A stretch of DNA of 64,000 bases, taken from assembly GCF_964019765.1 (NCBI RefSeq), contig NZ_OZ026461.1, positions 310,001-374,000 of the forward strand, given 5' to 3'. This DNA is from Spiroplasma endosymbiont of Panorpa germanica. Its GTDB lineage: Bacteria > Bacillota_I > Bacilli_A > Mycoplasmatales > Mycoplasmataceae. The position numbers were made by a program, and so were the translations under genes. Position 1 is the stretch's first letter, and every line of letters starts with the position of its first letter. Below are positions 9,510-20,286 of the stretch, in pieces. The notes below the pieces were generated by a model, which was given only the letters and a program-made list of their open reading frames with translations, did not search any database and was not told the origin of the DNA.

Positions 9510-10382
9510 TTACACTTCTTCACCTGCAAGTAGTTTTTCCAAAAAGAAACCTACTCCACCTTGGTCGTTTGTTTCATGAGTGATGCCACTTGCAACAGCT
9601 TTTAAGTCATCGTTACCATTTTTCATAGCAACACCATAGCCAACCAACTGAATCATGTCATAATCATTCATTTGATCTCCAAACGCGATGACATCTCTAA
9701 TGTCCTTATTATAATATTGAGCCAGTATATTTGAAACATAACCCTTGTTTACTAATTTATTAGTTAAAGTAATCATACTTCGATTTTCGTCATCTAAGTG
9801 ACCATATACTGTTCCAGTTTGAACCTTAATGGTATTTTTGAATGCTTCTAGTCTTCTTAAAACATCATCTTTTAGTTCTGGATTTTTTAAAGTCAATACG
9901 ACATTGGTGCTAGGACCCGCTCAGACCTCATATGGGTTGGCGATAAAATATTCATCATCTTCGACGTCATCTAAATGAAAAAAGTTTTCCAAAAAAGAAT
10001 CTTTTTTCATAACAACCGCTCTGTTATAGTTTTCTATTAGGATATTGTCAACAGCGTCTTTAATGACGGGGTCATTGATTACGCCAATAACTGTTTCATA
10101 ACTAATAGGAAGCACCATACGCTTAAACATGCGTTTCAACGGGTCGTGAATATGTGCTCCATCAAAATTAGTCAAAAGGGAAGACAAACCTAATTCTCTG
10201 TAAAATCTTATACTCGCACGATGTGGTCTACCGGTTACGATGCAAACTCGATGTCCATCTTTTTCGGCCTTCTTTAGAACCTCAATTGTTTTTGGGTGCA
10301 TACTCATGCCACCTTTAACTAAAGCTGTTCCGTCTAGATCTACTAAAATTAGCCTCTTCTTATCTAAATGTTGTAATTTCAT
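9510..10382 (-). CDS. Cof-type HAD-superfamily phosphatase, 290 aa
   Basis: This is a cytoplasmic Mg-dependent phosphohydrolase of the HAD type IIB (Cof/YidA) group, acting on small phosphorylated metabolites such as sugar phosphates or pyridoxal phosphate; the substrate cannot be read from sequence. Motif I is LVDLDGTA with nucleophile Asp15 and acid Asp17. Motif II is TGRPHRAS. The terminal motif GDQMNDYDMI coordinates magnesium. I chose ATG 10382 because AAGGAG precedes it; the longer frame to 10430 has no such site. One TGA (Trp) joins the two halves of the frame. It is the first gene of a minus-strand group with the two peroxiredoxin-like genes. Confidence 0.85.
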
Positions 10383-10452
10383 CGTTCTACTCCTTTGAAA
10401 GATTTTAACCCACATTTCTCTAAAACACAAAGAATTATTTACTATTTTTTCA

Positions 10453-10480
10453 TTGACTTTAATGTTAAAATGTTCATAAT
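10453..10480 (+). promoter_or_regulatory. Promoter of the ABC gene pair, with candidate operator
   Basis: TTGACT (10453-10458), a 16-base spacer and CATAAT (10475-10480) make a good sigma-70-type promoter. A perfect 11-bp inverted repeat, CTTTAATGTTA (10457-10467) and TAACATTAAAG (10480-10490), flanks the spacer and covers the end of each hexamer. That position suits a repressor operator. Confidence 0.55.
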
Positions 10481-10501
10481 AACATTAAAGAAGGTCAAAA
10501 A

Positions 10502-11275
10502 ATGAGTCAAAAAATTTTAAGTGTAAAGGATTTAAAAAAAAGTTATGGTAAAAAGAATGTAATAAAAAATATCACAATTGATATTATGCAAGGTGATAGA
10601 ATTGCCATTGTGGGTCCTAACGGGTCGGGGAAAACTACATTCTGTGAGTTGATTTCAGGAATCATTCAATCAAATTCTGGAACGATTGAAAAAAATAAGA
10701 ATTTGGTCATTGGAATGCAATTGCAAGGTACCGAAGCTCCTAAAAAAATTAGAGTTTGGGATTTTATCCGCTATTATATTGATAGTTTTCAAATCAAATT
10801 GAATGATGTTGAACTAGATCAAATTTTCAAAAAGTTTGCAGTTAGTGAAATCATGGATAAAGATATTTCAAACCTTTCTGGGGGACAAAAACAAAAAGTT
10901 AATATTCTGCTCTCAATAATTAACGACCCAGATCTTTTGATTTTGGATGAACTAGGTAACGGTTTAGATATTGAAATTGTTGACACAATTTACAACAATT
11001 TAAATCAATTTTTAAAAGATCCTCTTAAAACTTTAATTTTGGTATCTCATAATATGGAAGAAATTCAGAATTTTTCTAAAAGAATCATCTTTATAAATGA
11101 GGGAGAAATTATTTCAATTCACGACACTAAAAATGTTATCAAGGAATATGGAAATGTTAGGGAATTTGTTAGAACTAAGTTTAAAGAATATAAAGTAGAT
11201 AGCTATGATATAAGCGCACAGAAAGGGGTCGACCAAAATGCAGAATGAGTTAAAGATCGTAAAAGAGGAAAATAG
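10502..11275 (+). CDS. ABC transporter ATP-binding protein, 257 aa
   Basis: This is the nucleotide-binding subunit of an export-type ABC system. Walker A is GPNGSGKT at residues 38-45, the ABC signature is LSGGQKQK, Walker B is LLILDELGNGLD, and the switch His is in LVSHNMEE. Read with code 4, the frame passes a TGA at 11246-11248 and ends at TAG 11273-11275, overlapping the permease gene by 38 bases, which implies translational coupling. The set resembles drug or peptide efflux and multi-permease (ABC-2) systems. The substrate is unknown. Confidence 0.88.
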
Positions 11276-12011
11276 TTTAGATAAAAAGATTCACCACAAA
11301 CCTGGACCAGCTTACTCTAAATTTCTTATAAGAATTGCTAAACGTCAGAAATATTTTTTGATTTCAGCTTTCATAATCGGTTTGCTTTTTGGAAGTTTGT
11401 TTCCATTTTTGTATTTACCATTATTTAAGTATTTTATTGAAGATGAAAAACGTCTAGTTGAGGTTTACCGACTGGTTTTCTTGATGTTAAATATTGTAGC
11501 TTCAATTTCGTTAATTGGTACCTTTTTTCAAAAAATATTTTTTGAAAATCGCAATACAGTAGTATTCAAAAGAGTGGCTTTAACTGGAATAAGTAAAAAG
11601 AGCTTCTTGATTTTAAGTTCTTTGGTTATTTTCTTATACGCCTTTACTGCATACTTGATTTCAATAATTTCTTTTACAGTTGGAGCTGCTATTTTTATTG
11701 ACAATGGACTTGCTAAAATTTATTCATCTTGAAATATTTTAAGAGATTTATTAATATATTTATTCTGTACCATTGCATTTATTGGGTTTTTGTTTGTAAT
11801 TTTCTCGTTAACACATTCGGTAACAATTGCTAAAATTATGACTATCCCATTTGTGTTAATTAATTTATTTGTTTTTAGTATGGTAGTTTTAAATTTAGAC
11901 ATCGAAATGAAAATTATGAACTTAATAATGTGAATATATTTGCTGTTTTTAATCTGTTTAGCAATTATATTTTGATTTATTGCTTATAAAAAATTTAGAT
12001 TCCATTTCTAG
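11238..12011 (+). CDS. ABC-2-like permease, 257 aa
   Basis: An integral membrane protein with a basic N-terminal tail (about 40 residues) and roughly six hydrophobic segments, for example LISAFIIGLLFGSLFPFLYL and LLFLICLAIIFWFIAY. It starts inside the ATPase gene, with AAAGGGG at 11222-11228 as the ribosome binding site. Size and topology fit an ABC-2 type permease that would form a dimer with the upstream ATPase. One or more TGA codons encode Trp in the second half. There is no substrate-binding protein, so export is more likely than import. Confidence 0.75.
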
Positions 12012-12060
12012 TCATTTAATCGTAGTTTTTTTAGTCTAATACCATTTTAAACATCTTGTG

Positions 12061-12069
12061 TGATAAAAT
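12061..12069 (+). promoter_or_regulatory. Candidate extended -10 promoter for alaS
   Basis: TGATAAAAT (TGN plus TAAAAT) stands about 30 bases before the alaS start, with only AT-rich sequence at the -35 position. Confidence 0.35.
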
Positions 12070-12098
12070 AAAAATAATTATTTCTAGGAGCAAAAATT

Positions 12099-14780
12099 AT
12101 GAAGAAACTAAGTACCAACGCCGTAAGACAAATATGAATTGACTTTTTCAAAAGTAAAGAACATCTCTTTTTACCACCAGTATCTCTTGTGCCAGTACAA
12201 GACCCAAGTTTGTTATGAATAAACTCTGGGGTAGCTACATTGAAACCTTACTTTGATGGACGTCTAACACCACCATCTCAAAGATTGACCAATTCGCAAA
12301 AATCTATTAGAACTAATGATATCGAAAATGTTGGGGTAACTGCAAGACACCATACAATGTTTGAAATGTTAGGAAATTTTTCAATTGGGGACTACTTCAA
12401 AAAAGAAGCAATCGAATTTGCCTGAGAACTATTAACTTCAAAAAAATGATTTGACATTCCGGTAGAAAAACTTTATATTACTGTTTTTGAAGATGACCAA
12501 GAAGCTTTTGATATTTGAACTAAAAATATCAAAGTTAGCCCAGATCATATTTTCAAAGGAACTAGAGAAACTAACTTCTGAGATGTTGGTCAAGGTCCAT
12601 GTGGACCCAATAGTGAAATATTTTTTGATCGCGGTCCAAGCTGAGATCCAGAAAATATTGGTCCAAAATTACTAAAAGATGATATTGAAAATGATAGATA
12701 TATTGAAATATGAAACATTGTATTTTCACAATTTAACAATGACGGAAATAACAACTATACAGACTTACCTAGAAAAAATATTGATACGGGAGCGGGATTA
12801 GAACGTTTAGTATCCATTTTTCAAGATGCTCCAACTAATTTTGAGACAGATTTATTTATGCCAACTATTGAGGCAATTGAAAATATAGCTGATCGTAAAA
12901 AAACTTATAATTTCAAAGCGGCAAGTGAAAATAAGGGAGTAATTAACCGCGATAACACTGCATTTAAGGTAATTGCTGACCATATTAGAGCGGTAACATT
13001 TGCTATTTCAGATGGAGTATTTCCAGGTAATAAAGATCGTGGGTACATAATTCGTCGATTAATTAGAAGAAGTAGTGTTTATGGAAGAAAATTGGGAATT
13101 GACAAACCGTTTTTATACCGACTTGTTGATATTGTTGTGGGTACAATGAAAGAATTTTACCCATATTTAATTGAGAAACGCAACCTTGTTGTGGAGAGCA
13201 TTAAAACTGAAGAAGAAAAATTCTTAAAAACCTTAACTAAAGGTAGTGAAATGCTTGAAAATGTGATGGCAAAACACAAAATAATTTCAGGAAAAGATGC
13301 ACTTTTATTGTTTGAATCTTTTGGTTTTCCAATTGAATTAACAATTGAGCTTGCAGGCGAGCAAAACATTAAAGTTGATCAAAAAGAATTTGAAATTCTT
13401 TTGGATTCAGCTAAAGAAATTGCTAGAAATTCGCGTAAGGATTTAAAAGCTTGAGACAAGCAAAACGAAATATTTACAAAACTAAAAGTTGAATCAAAAT
13501 TTGTTGGTTGAGACACTGAGTCAAATATAGCTAAGGTGGTTTACTTATTTCAAAAAGACAAACCCCTAAATGAAGTAACCGGAGACGAAGCTTTTGTAAT
13601 CCTTGATGAAACTCCTTTTTATGCTGAAAAGGGTGGACAAGCAGCTGACAGAGGAACTTTAACAATTAATGGTCAAGATTTTTTGGTTATTGATGTTCAA
13701 GAAGGTCCAGGTCACCAAAATATTCATCGTGTTATTTTAAATAATAAAAAAATTAAAATTGGAGATATTGTAGAAACTAAAGTTGATTCTGAAAAGAGAT
13801 ACTTCACAATGAAAAACCACTCAGGAACTCATATTCTTCATGCTGCTCTAAGAGAAGTTTTAGGAAATGATGTAATGCAGTCAGGTAGTTATAATGATGA
13901 AAATGGCTTAAGAATGGATTTCAACTTTAATAGATTAATAACATTAGAAGAAAACCACAAAATTCAAAAAGTGGTTGATCGCGAAATTGGTCTACAAGTA
14001 CCTCGTGAGGTTTATTTCACAACAATGGATGAAGCTGTTAGCAAGCATAAAGCTTTGGCCTTTTTTACAGAAAAATACGAAGGAATTGTTAGAGTAGTAA
14101 AATTTGGTGATTTTTCATCGGAATTGTGTGGTGGAACACACGTTGAAAACACTAAAGTAATCGAAGACTTAGTTATTACTTCAATTGAATCTAAAAGTTC
14201 AGGGATTTATCGTATCCACGCACTAACGAGCCACCAAACTGTTAATGATTATGTTAGTGAAATTTTTAACAACGTAATTCAGGAAGCTAAAATTATCATG
14301 AGTAAGTATGAGAATAGTTCGAAAACTTTAAAGGATTCTGAGCTAATTAAGTGTTATGATAAATTATTGAAAGTGGAAAATAGTAAATTTAATATTGGTA
14401 TCTTAAAACAATGTTTAGAGGAACTGAAAAACATCTTTAAGAATTATGATAAAAAAGTTCAAGACTTAGTTATTTCAGAGCAAATCTCAAAATTTAGCGA
14501 TGTTAAGCCAGTTTTAAATAACGATAAAGTTAACCAAATCGAAATAAAAGCTAAGAACTTGGAAGTTAAGGCCATAAAAGCTTTAATTGACAATCTAATT
14601 AATAAACACAAAGATGTTATTGTTATAGTTACAAGTCAAATTAATGGAGAAAACGTTTTAGCGGTTGGAGTTAGTGATTCTTTGAATACTAAATTCCCTG
14701 CTATTGATATTTTCAAAAACTATAAAAATCTTAGTCCTAAGGGTGGGGGAAATAAATTTTTTGCCCAAGGTAAGTATTAG
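12099..14780 (+). CDS. alaS: Alanyl-tRNA synthetase, 893 aa
   Basis: This enzyme charges tRNA-Ala in the cytoplasm. The class II catalytic half opens with [18 protein letters not shown] and contains [14 protein letters not shown] and [20 protein letters not shown]. The editing domain has its zinc-binding sites His574 and His578 (HSGTHILHA) and Cys677 and His681 (CGGTHVEN), so mischarged Ser and Gly can be cleared. A C-terminal oligomerisation domain ends with [15 protein letters not shown], typical of the C-Ala domain. Full length is normal. CTAGGAG precedes the ATG. Many TGA codons encode Trp, making this one of the clearest proofs of code 4 in the window. Confidence 0.97.
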
Positions 14781-14805
14781 AATATCAATTTAAAACGGAG
14801 GATCT

Positions 14806-16053
14806 ATGAGAAGTATTACTAAGAAAATTGTAACAACCATGTTCTTGCTGGTACTTTATTTTATTTACTCAGCGTTTTTAAAGGAGTTTCAAGAAAAAAA
14901 TTCAGTATTGTTTTCACTTTTTGATCCCTTTAAGTTGATAATATTAGCCTTTATTTTCAGCATTATCGTCTCTACTTTCAATTCAATCTTTTTGGGATGA
15001 ATTAAAAAAATCAATGCCTATCAAAAAAACCGAAATAGTTTTTTACTGATTTACTTTGATGAAACTATTGCTGGATTGAAAAAAACTCAAATTTTATTAA
15101 AGTCTAAAAATACTCAAGAGCTGAAAAGTCAATTGTCTCTTGTTAACAAATTAACATATAAACCAATTTTTATGAAAGTCTTAATTGAGGACTTAATTAA
15201 TGCTATTATTTGTGAGAAGGATTTATCAGATTTTGATGCTCTAATTGAAAACTGTATCGAACAGATTGAAGGCATAAAGGTTAGTGAGCAAAACCACTTA
15301 ATCACAAATAAAAGAGAAGCATTTTTTGATGTCAGAAAGTCTTACGAGTATAACTCTCAGGGATCAAAGTTTTACATTGATTATTACCAAAAGAAACAAG
15401 ATATTTTATCTAAAAATAGAAGAAATGAATGAAACTTATTATCTTTACAGATGCTGAGAATTTATCCTATTATTATATATTCTGTGTTAATATCATTATT
15501 AGCATGTATATTGATAACGCCGCTGGCCGTATTTGTTATCAAAGGAAATACTTTCATAATAATCGCCGCGACTTTTGTATCTTTTAGTACATGTTTAGCA
15601 GTTATTTGACACTCTATTTACTTATTTAAAGATCCAAATAGCAGAGTATTAATTAAGAGAGCTATGTTGTTTTACCTAGTATTAATCATAATGGCCATAA
15701 ATTTAATATGATGTTTTGTAAATATTCAAAACACATTAACAGTTCAAACAACTGAAAACGGGCAACAAGAGTTATTTAATTTCTTATTTGAGATATTATA
15801 TTGCGTTCTTTCCACAGCTCTTATGGCGTATGTTTTTACTACTCTAATTGAATTATTCAGGGATGTTTATTTCAACAAAATAATTCTTTGAGAAGGGATT
15901 ATAGTTCCAAGTATTGTATTCTTTGTTATTTCAATAATAAATATCTTAAATTTATCACTTAAAAATTCTCAGTTCTATTTTAGTATTAATTTATGAATTA
16001 TGAGCTTATATTGAATCGGAGTCTGAATGATGACCCCAATTTTAAAATTTTAA
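14806..16053 (+). CDS. Multi-spanning membrane protein, 415 aa, unknown function
   Basis: The N-terminus has two transmembrane segments (about residues 10-28 and 40-63). A soluble stretch of about 150 residues follows, rich in Lys, Glu and Leu and probably helical. The C-terminal half has about six further hydrophobic segments. I recognise no family. Only 25 bases lie between alaS and its start, with ACGGAGG as the ribosome binding site, so it is likely cotranscribed with alaS. It ends 20 bases before an ABC exporter gene, with which it may also be coexpressed. Confidence 0.75.
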
Positions 16054-16073
16054 AATCAGAAAGGTTGATATTA

Positions 16074-17954
16074 ATGCAAAAAGAAAAAAAATCTTTAACA
16101 GATGTTAGTAAATATATTGAAACCTCAGAAGAACAGAAAATGTCTTCCCTAGCCTTAATGAAAAGTATTAAGAATAGAAGAATTGGTTTTTTTAAACTTG
16201 TAACAATTTACTATGGACGTTATTTTTGAGAATCTTTAACAATAATCTTAGCTTTAATAATTTCTTCAATAGCAATTGTTTCAATGACATTCATTATTTC
16301 CAAACTAGTTGCACAGGTAATGTTTGAATTTGGAAGCAATTCATCAAGTGGGGCAAACTTGGTTGAAACCGGATTGCTTTGATATTGATGACTAACGATC
16401 GCGTTTATTACTTTGATTATAGCTGCTGTGGCCACTTGGGTTAGAGAAAAAATCGGAGGCATGCTTGGTCGTAAAATCGAAATGGACGTTAGAAACGCGG
16501 TCTTATCAAACCTAATTAATATGAATATTGGTTATTATTCAGATAAAAAAATCGGAGAAATCATGACCAAATTAATAAATGATACTCAAATTTTAGGTGA
16601 TGAAGCCCAACTAACTCCGGCCAACTTAATTAGTATTCCAATTATTTTTATTGGATCAGCATTTTCGCTAATTATTGTGGATTGACCAACTGCGGTAATC
16701 GCCTTATTTTGTACTATATTTTTTATGCTAATGGTAATTTTTACTTTTAATGCACAATCAATTGAAACAGAAAAAGTTAGAAAAAAAGTTACTGAAGTAA
16801 ATGGTGATTCAACAGATAGAATTGGTGCTATTGCCTTAATCAAGGCTTCGGGAACTGAAAGATATGAACAAAAACGTTTAAAAATGATTAATGAGGACTA
16901 CTACCGCTCTAATAAAAAATTAAACTCAGTTCAAGCTAGCACAATTACTATTATTATTATGAGTGCCTTGTCACTAACTTTGATTGCTATAGCCTCAGCT
17001 ATTCTAATCTATAAAGATCAACCTGGTGGGGGAGATATAATTATTCGAATCCTACCTTCATTAATTACGGGTATTAATACTTTGGCTTGACCAATTTATA
17101 CTCTAACAGGATTGATTCCTGGAATGGCTCGTGCCACCGCTTCCACAAGAAGGGTAATTGAATTAATTAAAGTTGATTCAACTTTAGATCCCAACGAGTT
17201 TGCTCCAGTTGTTGAAAGTATTACTGGTGATATTCATTTAAAAGATGTTGTTTTTGAATATCCAGAAAAACCAGGGGTTACCATCTTACCAAAAACTAAT
17301 ATTACTTTCCAAAAAGGTAAAAGTTATGCTTTTGTTGGAGAAACTGGTAGTGGTAAATCAACTATTTCAAAATTGCTATTAAGATTTTATGATCCAACAA
17401 GTGGAGAAGTTTTGATTAACGATACTGATTTAAAGAAAATGAATCTATCAAGTTATTTAAGTCACGTTGGATATGTTGAACAAGAACCCAAAATCCTTTA
17501 TGGAGATGTCATGTATAACGTTAGATATGGTAACTTTATGGCCACTGATGAGGAAGTTATAGAAGCTTGTAAAAAAGCTAACTTACACCATTTAGTAGAA
17601 ACCTGAACTAATGGGTATCAAACAATTCTTGGAGAACGTGGGTTTATAATGTCTGGGGGACAAAAACAACGTCTTGTAATCGCTAGAATTATTTTAAAAG
17701 ATCCTGAAATTCTAATTCTTGATGAAGCAACCAGCGCTTTAGATAACATTGTAGAAAAAGAAATTCAAAAAGAATTAGAGAAAATAATGATCGGGAAAAC
17801 AACAATTTCTATCGCACACCGATTAAGCACAATTAAAAATGCTGACCAAATCTTTGTTTTGGGTAGTGGTCAAGGGATTGTTCAAAGCGGTACTTATGAT
17901 GAACTAATTAGTAAACCAGGCCACTTTAAAAAACTTCATAGTGCAGGTAGTTAA
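16074..17954 (+). CDS. ABC exporter, fused membrane and ATPase domains, 626 aa
   Basis: This half-transporter of the MsbA/LmrA/BmrA type has about 50 leading residues, then a six-helix membrane domain (residues about 50-365) and a nucleotide-binding domain. Walker A GETGSGKST starts near residue 422. The signature is MSGGQKQR and Walker B ILILDEATSALD, with the switch region SIAHRLSTI. Two copies would form the working exporter for lipids, drugs or peptides; the substrate is not evident. AGAAAGG precedes the ATG. An upstream in-frame stretch from 15993 lies inside the preceding gene and is not part of the protein. Confidence 0.93.
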
Positions 17955-18008
17955 AATATTGTTGTTTTTGCAATTAAATAATGTTAATATAAATTTAAGA
18001 GGTATTTT

Positions 18009-18473
18009 ATGGTAATTTGAATCGTTTTAACCGTATTTCTAATATTAATATTTATAGCTTTTATTGGCTATACTTTTATTGCTAAATTCAAAAATTATCA
18101 AAAACTTGCTGTTGAACAAATTGTCAATACTTTTATTGAAATAGGGGTTCCTGACTACGAGTTTATTAATCCAGATTTAGAAAAAGAGCTTTTTAAAAAA
18201 GTAAGAAAAGAAGTCTCTTCAATCAAGAATAATTATGGATTAGCTAGAAATAATCGCGACTGAGAAGAACAAAGGGTTAAAAAAAATTGTTTCTCGATAG
18301 TTTGTGAAATATATGAAAGAGACTCGGGTATTAGTGTTAAATCAGGATTAAACAAAAAACCAATCCCCCCAACTAGAAGTCAAATTATTGGTGATGAAAC
18401 CATTTCCTTAGAAGAGAGAAATCGTTTAATTAGGGAATTGGAGCGCGAAATCACTAGAAACGAAACATCTTAA
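18009..18473 (+). CDS. Hypothetical membrane-anchored protein, 154 aa
   Basis: A single N-terminal transmembrane helix (residues 2-26, beginning MVIWIVLTVFLILIFIAFIG) is followed by a charged cytoplasmic or surface domain, which ends in a Glu/Arg-rich helix. Two TGA codons encode Trp, at residues 4 and 84. TAAGAGGT lies before the ATG. I do not recognise the family. It stands alone between the exporter gene and a terminator. Confidence 0.7.
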
Positions 18474-18478
18474 TTAAA

Positions 18479-18514
18479 CAAAAACGGCGATCACAGGATT
18501 GTCGTTTTTTTAAA
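18479..18514 (+). terminator. Rho-independent terminator
   Basis: AAAACGGCGAT pairs with ATTGTCGTTTT around CACAGG, with G-T pairs, followed by seven T. It ends the gene at 18009-18473. Confidence 0.75.
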
Positions 18515-18543
18515 TAAATTAAAATTATTTTCAAAAAAGGTAT

Positions 18544-18565
18544 TGCTTTTATGTGAATATATAGT
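18544..18565 (+). promoter_or_regulatory. Candidate promoter of the structured RNA
   Basis: TTGCTT (18544-18549) is followed by an AT-rich spacer and TATAGT/TAACAT-like -10 sequences near 18560-18572. The spacing to TAACAT is 16 bases. The exact -10 is uncertain. Confidence 0.35.
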
Positions 18566-18571
18566 AACATT

Positions 18572-18906
18572 AAGGAACCCTAGGCAGTTGTAAGCAAAGG
18601 TGATTGCCAAGGGTCTTTACGGTTGTCTTAAGCCTGCTATAACTATATTTAGCCCTGTTATGCAGGCTTAATACTTATCAATATACAAAATCGGGAGCAA
18701 AGGCATGTTATGACAAGTTAAATCCAAAATTTCATCTTAGGTTTGAAGTATGCTTATAGTTAAACTCATTAAAAATTACTTCATGTTTGACTTGATTGAC
18801 AAACTTTTGCCTCTTTTATTAAAGACTTTCTTTATGTAGTAAGTATCATCAAGGCGGTTAATAGTCCTTGAAATTAAACAGCCATTAAATATGGCTGTTT
18901 TTTTTG
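18572..18906 (+). ncRNA. Putative structured non-coding RNA of about 330 nt, unidentified
   Basis: This 600-base gap between genes has no credible reading frame on either strand. It contains a run of hairpins. The 5' one pairs ACCCT/AGGGT and GGCA/TTGCC. A 15-bp stem follows, with TTAAGCCTGC (18628-18637) plus ATAAC pairing with GTTAT plus GCAGGCTTAA (18662-18671) and one bulged T. Further on, GTTTG/CAAAC and TCAAGG/CCTTGA hairpins lead to a terminator at 18876-18906. A promoter-like sequence precedes it. Conserved RNase P RNA, tmRNA, SRP RNA and T-box motifs were looked for and not found. It could be a free small RNA, or an attenuated leader of the S10 operon. Confidence 0.5.
18876..18906 (+). 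terminator. Rho-independent terminator of the structured RNA
   Basis: AAACAGCCAT, loop TAAAT, ATGGCTGTTT and a run of T: a perfect 10-bp stem with a strong T tract on the plus strand. Confidence 0.85.
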
Positions 18907-18970
18907 CTAAAAGTCCTATTTTTACACGAATTAGACCCGCAAAAAAATTTATTTTTTTTCTGAAAAAGTA

Positions 18971-18998
18971 TTGATTATCATATTTAAGAGTGTATAAT
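18971..18998 (+). promoter_or_regulatory. Promoter of the S10 ribosomal protein operon
   Basis: TTGATT (18971-18976), a 16-base spacer and a perfect TATAAT (18993-18998). Transcription would begin near 19005, leaving a leader of about 68 bases that can fold as GACAAC/GTTGTC just before the ribosome binding site of rpsJ. Confidence 0.8.
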
Positions 18999-19072
18999 TT
19001 GAATTGCATGTATATTTTGTGTGCAAAGAGACAACACACTGATAAAGGTTGTCATTGATAAGGAGGATTGAA

Positions 19073-19384
19073 ATGGCTCAACAACAAAAAATTAGAATCA
19101 AATTAAAAGGTTACGACCACGCTATTGTGGATCAATCAATTTCAAAAATTATTGAAGCTGCTGAATCTACTGGAGCTAAAGTTCGTGGACCAATACCACT
19201 ACCAACAGATAAACAAATCATCACTATTCTTAGAGCTGTTCACAAATATAAAGACAGTCGTGAACAATTCGAGATGAGAACACACAAAAGAATACTAGAA
19301 ATCTTTAACCCTACCCCAAAAACAATGGACATTCTTACAAGAGTTCAATTGCCAAGTGGTGTGGATATCGAAATCAAATTATAG
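19073..19384 (+). CDS. rpsJ: Ribosomal protein S10, 103 aa
   Basis: S10 belongs to the 30S head and also acts as NusE in antitermination. The sequence [20 protein letters not shown] and the conserved [20 protein letters not shown] are diagnostic, and length is normal. I chose ATG 19073 because AAGGAGG lies 6 bases upstream, rather than the longer frame from 19049. It is the first gene of the large ribosomal operon that runs to rplQ. Confidence 0.97.
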   Translation: MAQQQKIRIKLKGYDHAIVDQSISKIIEAAESTGAKVRGPIPLPTDKQIITILRAVHKYKDSREQFEMRTHKRILEIFNPTPKTMDILTRVQLPSGVDIEIKL

Positions 19385-19435
19385 TTATTTTTAACAAAAT
19401 ATGCATGATTATCATCAAATAGGAGGAAATATCGT

Positions 19436-20275
19436 ATGAAAGGAATCTTAGGACGCAAGTTAGAAATGACTCAAGTCTTTACAGAGAATGGTAAATTATT
19501 ACCTGTTACTGTAATTGAAGTGCAACCAAATAAGGTTTTACAAGTTAAAACAGTCGAAACTGACGGTTATCAAGCAATTAAGCTTGGTGTACAAGATAAA
19601 AGACAAAACCTTGTAAATAAACCAGCAATGGGAAACTTTAAAAAAGCAAATTCAAATCCTAAGCGCTTCGTAAAAGAAATCAGAGATATGAGTGGATATG
19701 AAATTGGAAATGAAATTAACATTTCTGACTTATTCGCGGCTGGTCAATTTGTCGACGTAACAGGAATATCAAAAGGAAAAGGTTTTGCCGGAGCAATTAA
19801 ACGTCATAACTACTCAAGAGGACCAATGGGTCACGGTTCGGGATACCACCGTGGAATTGGTTCAATGGGAGCTATTATAAACAGAATTTTTAAAAGTAAA
19901 AAAATGGCAGGTCATATGGGACATGAACAAGTAACAATTCAAAATCTAGAAGTTATCTTTATTGATAGCTCAAGAAATTTATTGTTAGTTAAAGGATCGG
20001 TACCTGGACCTAAAAAACAATTTGTTAGAATTCAAGAAAATGTAAAGGGAATAAAATCAAAAGATCCCGTTAAATTATTGATGAGAAGCGAATTGTCTGA
20101 AGATGGTGCTAATAAGCCAAAAACTACTTCTGAGAGCGAAATCAAAGAGGTGTTAATTGAAGCACCAGTTGTTGAAGAAGCACCAGTTGTTGAAGAAGCA
20201 CCAGTTGTTGAAGAAGCACCAGTTGTTGAAGAAGCACCAGTTGTTGAAGAAACAACTGATAGTGAAGTTGAATAG
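19436..20275 (+). CDS. rplC: Ribosomal protein L3 with acidic repeat tail, 279 aa
   Basis: L3 nucleates 50S assembly and reaches toward the peptidyl transferase centre. The core, from [15 protein letters not shown] through [13 protein letters not shown], is typical and ends near residue 215. An unusual tail follows: a linker, then five perfect copies of EAPVVE (residues 242-271) and a short acidic end. L3 is normally about 205-225 residues. AGGAGG precedes the ATG. The same [10 protein letters not shown] sequence recurs in the L29 extension 4 kb downstream. Confidence 0.95.
   Translation: MKGILGRKLEMTQVFTENGKLLPVTVIEVQPNKVLQVKTVETDGYQAIKLGVQDKRQNLVNKPAMGNFKKANSNPKRFVKEIRDMSGYEIGNEINISDLFAAGQFVDVTGISKGKGFAGAIKRHNYSRGPMGHGSGYHRGIGSMGAIINRIFKSKKMAGHMGHEQVTIQNLEVIFIDSSRNLLLVKGSVPGPKKQFVRIQENVKGIKSKDPVKLLMRSELSEDGANKPKTTSESEIKEVLIEAPVVEEAPVVEEAPVVEEAPVVEEAPVVEETTDSEVE
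20159..20248 (+). repeat. Five perfect 18-bp tandem repeats inside rplC
   Basis: The unit GAAGCACCAGTTGTTGAA occurs five times with no mismatch and encodes EAPVVE five times. Perfect identity, including third positions, suggests recent slippage expansion. Confidence 0.95.
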
Positions 20276-20286
20276 AGGGGGATTAC

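Noticed and set aside
9499-9518. AAGTGT/ACACTT hairpin at the end of the Cof phosphatase gene as terminator
   Set aside because: Only 6 bp of stem with a long loop, and the following genes on the same strand are closely packed, so read-through is more likely.
15993-16073. N-terminal addition of 27 residues to the ABC exporter
   Set aside because: It lies within the end of the preceding membrane-protein gene. AGAAAGG correctly precedes the ATG at 16074.
18572-18906. RNase P RNA, tmRNA or SRP RNA identity for the structured region
   Set aside because: The diagnostic GAGGAAAGTC, ACAGAA, tRNA-like 3' end with CCA and SRP tetraloop motifs are missing on both strands.
20159-20248. CRISPR array
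   Set aside because: Units are contiguous with no spacers and encode protein in the L3 frame.
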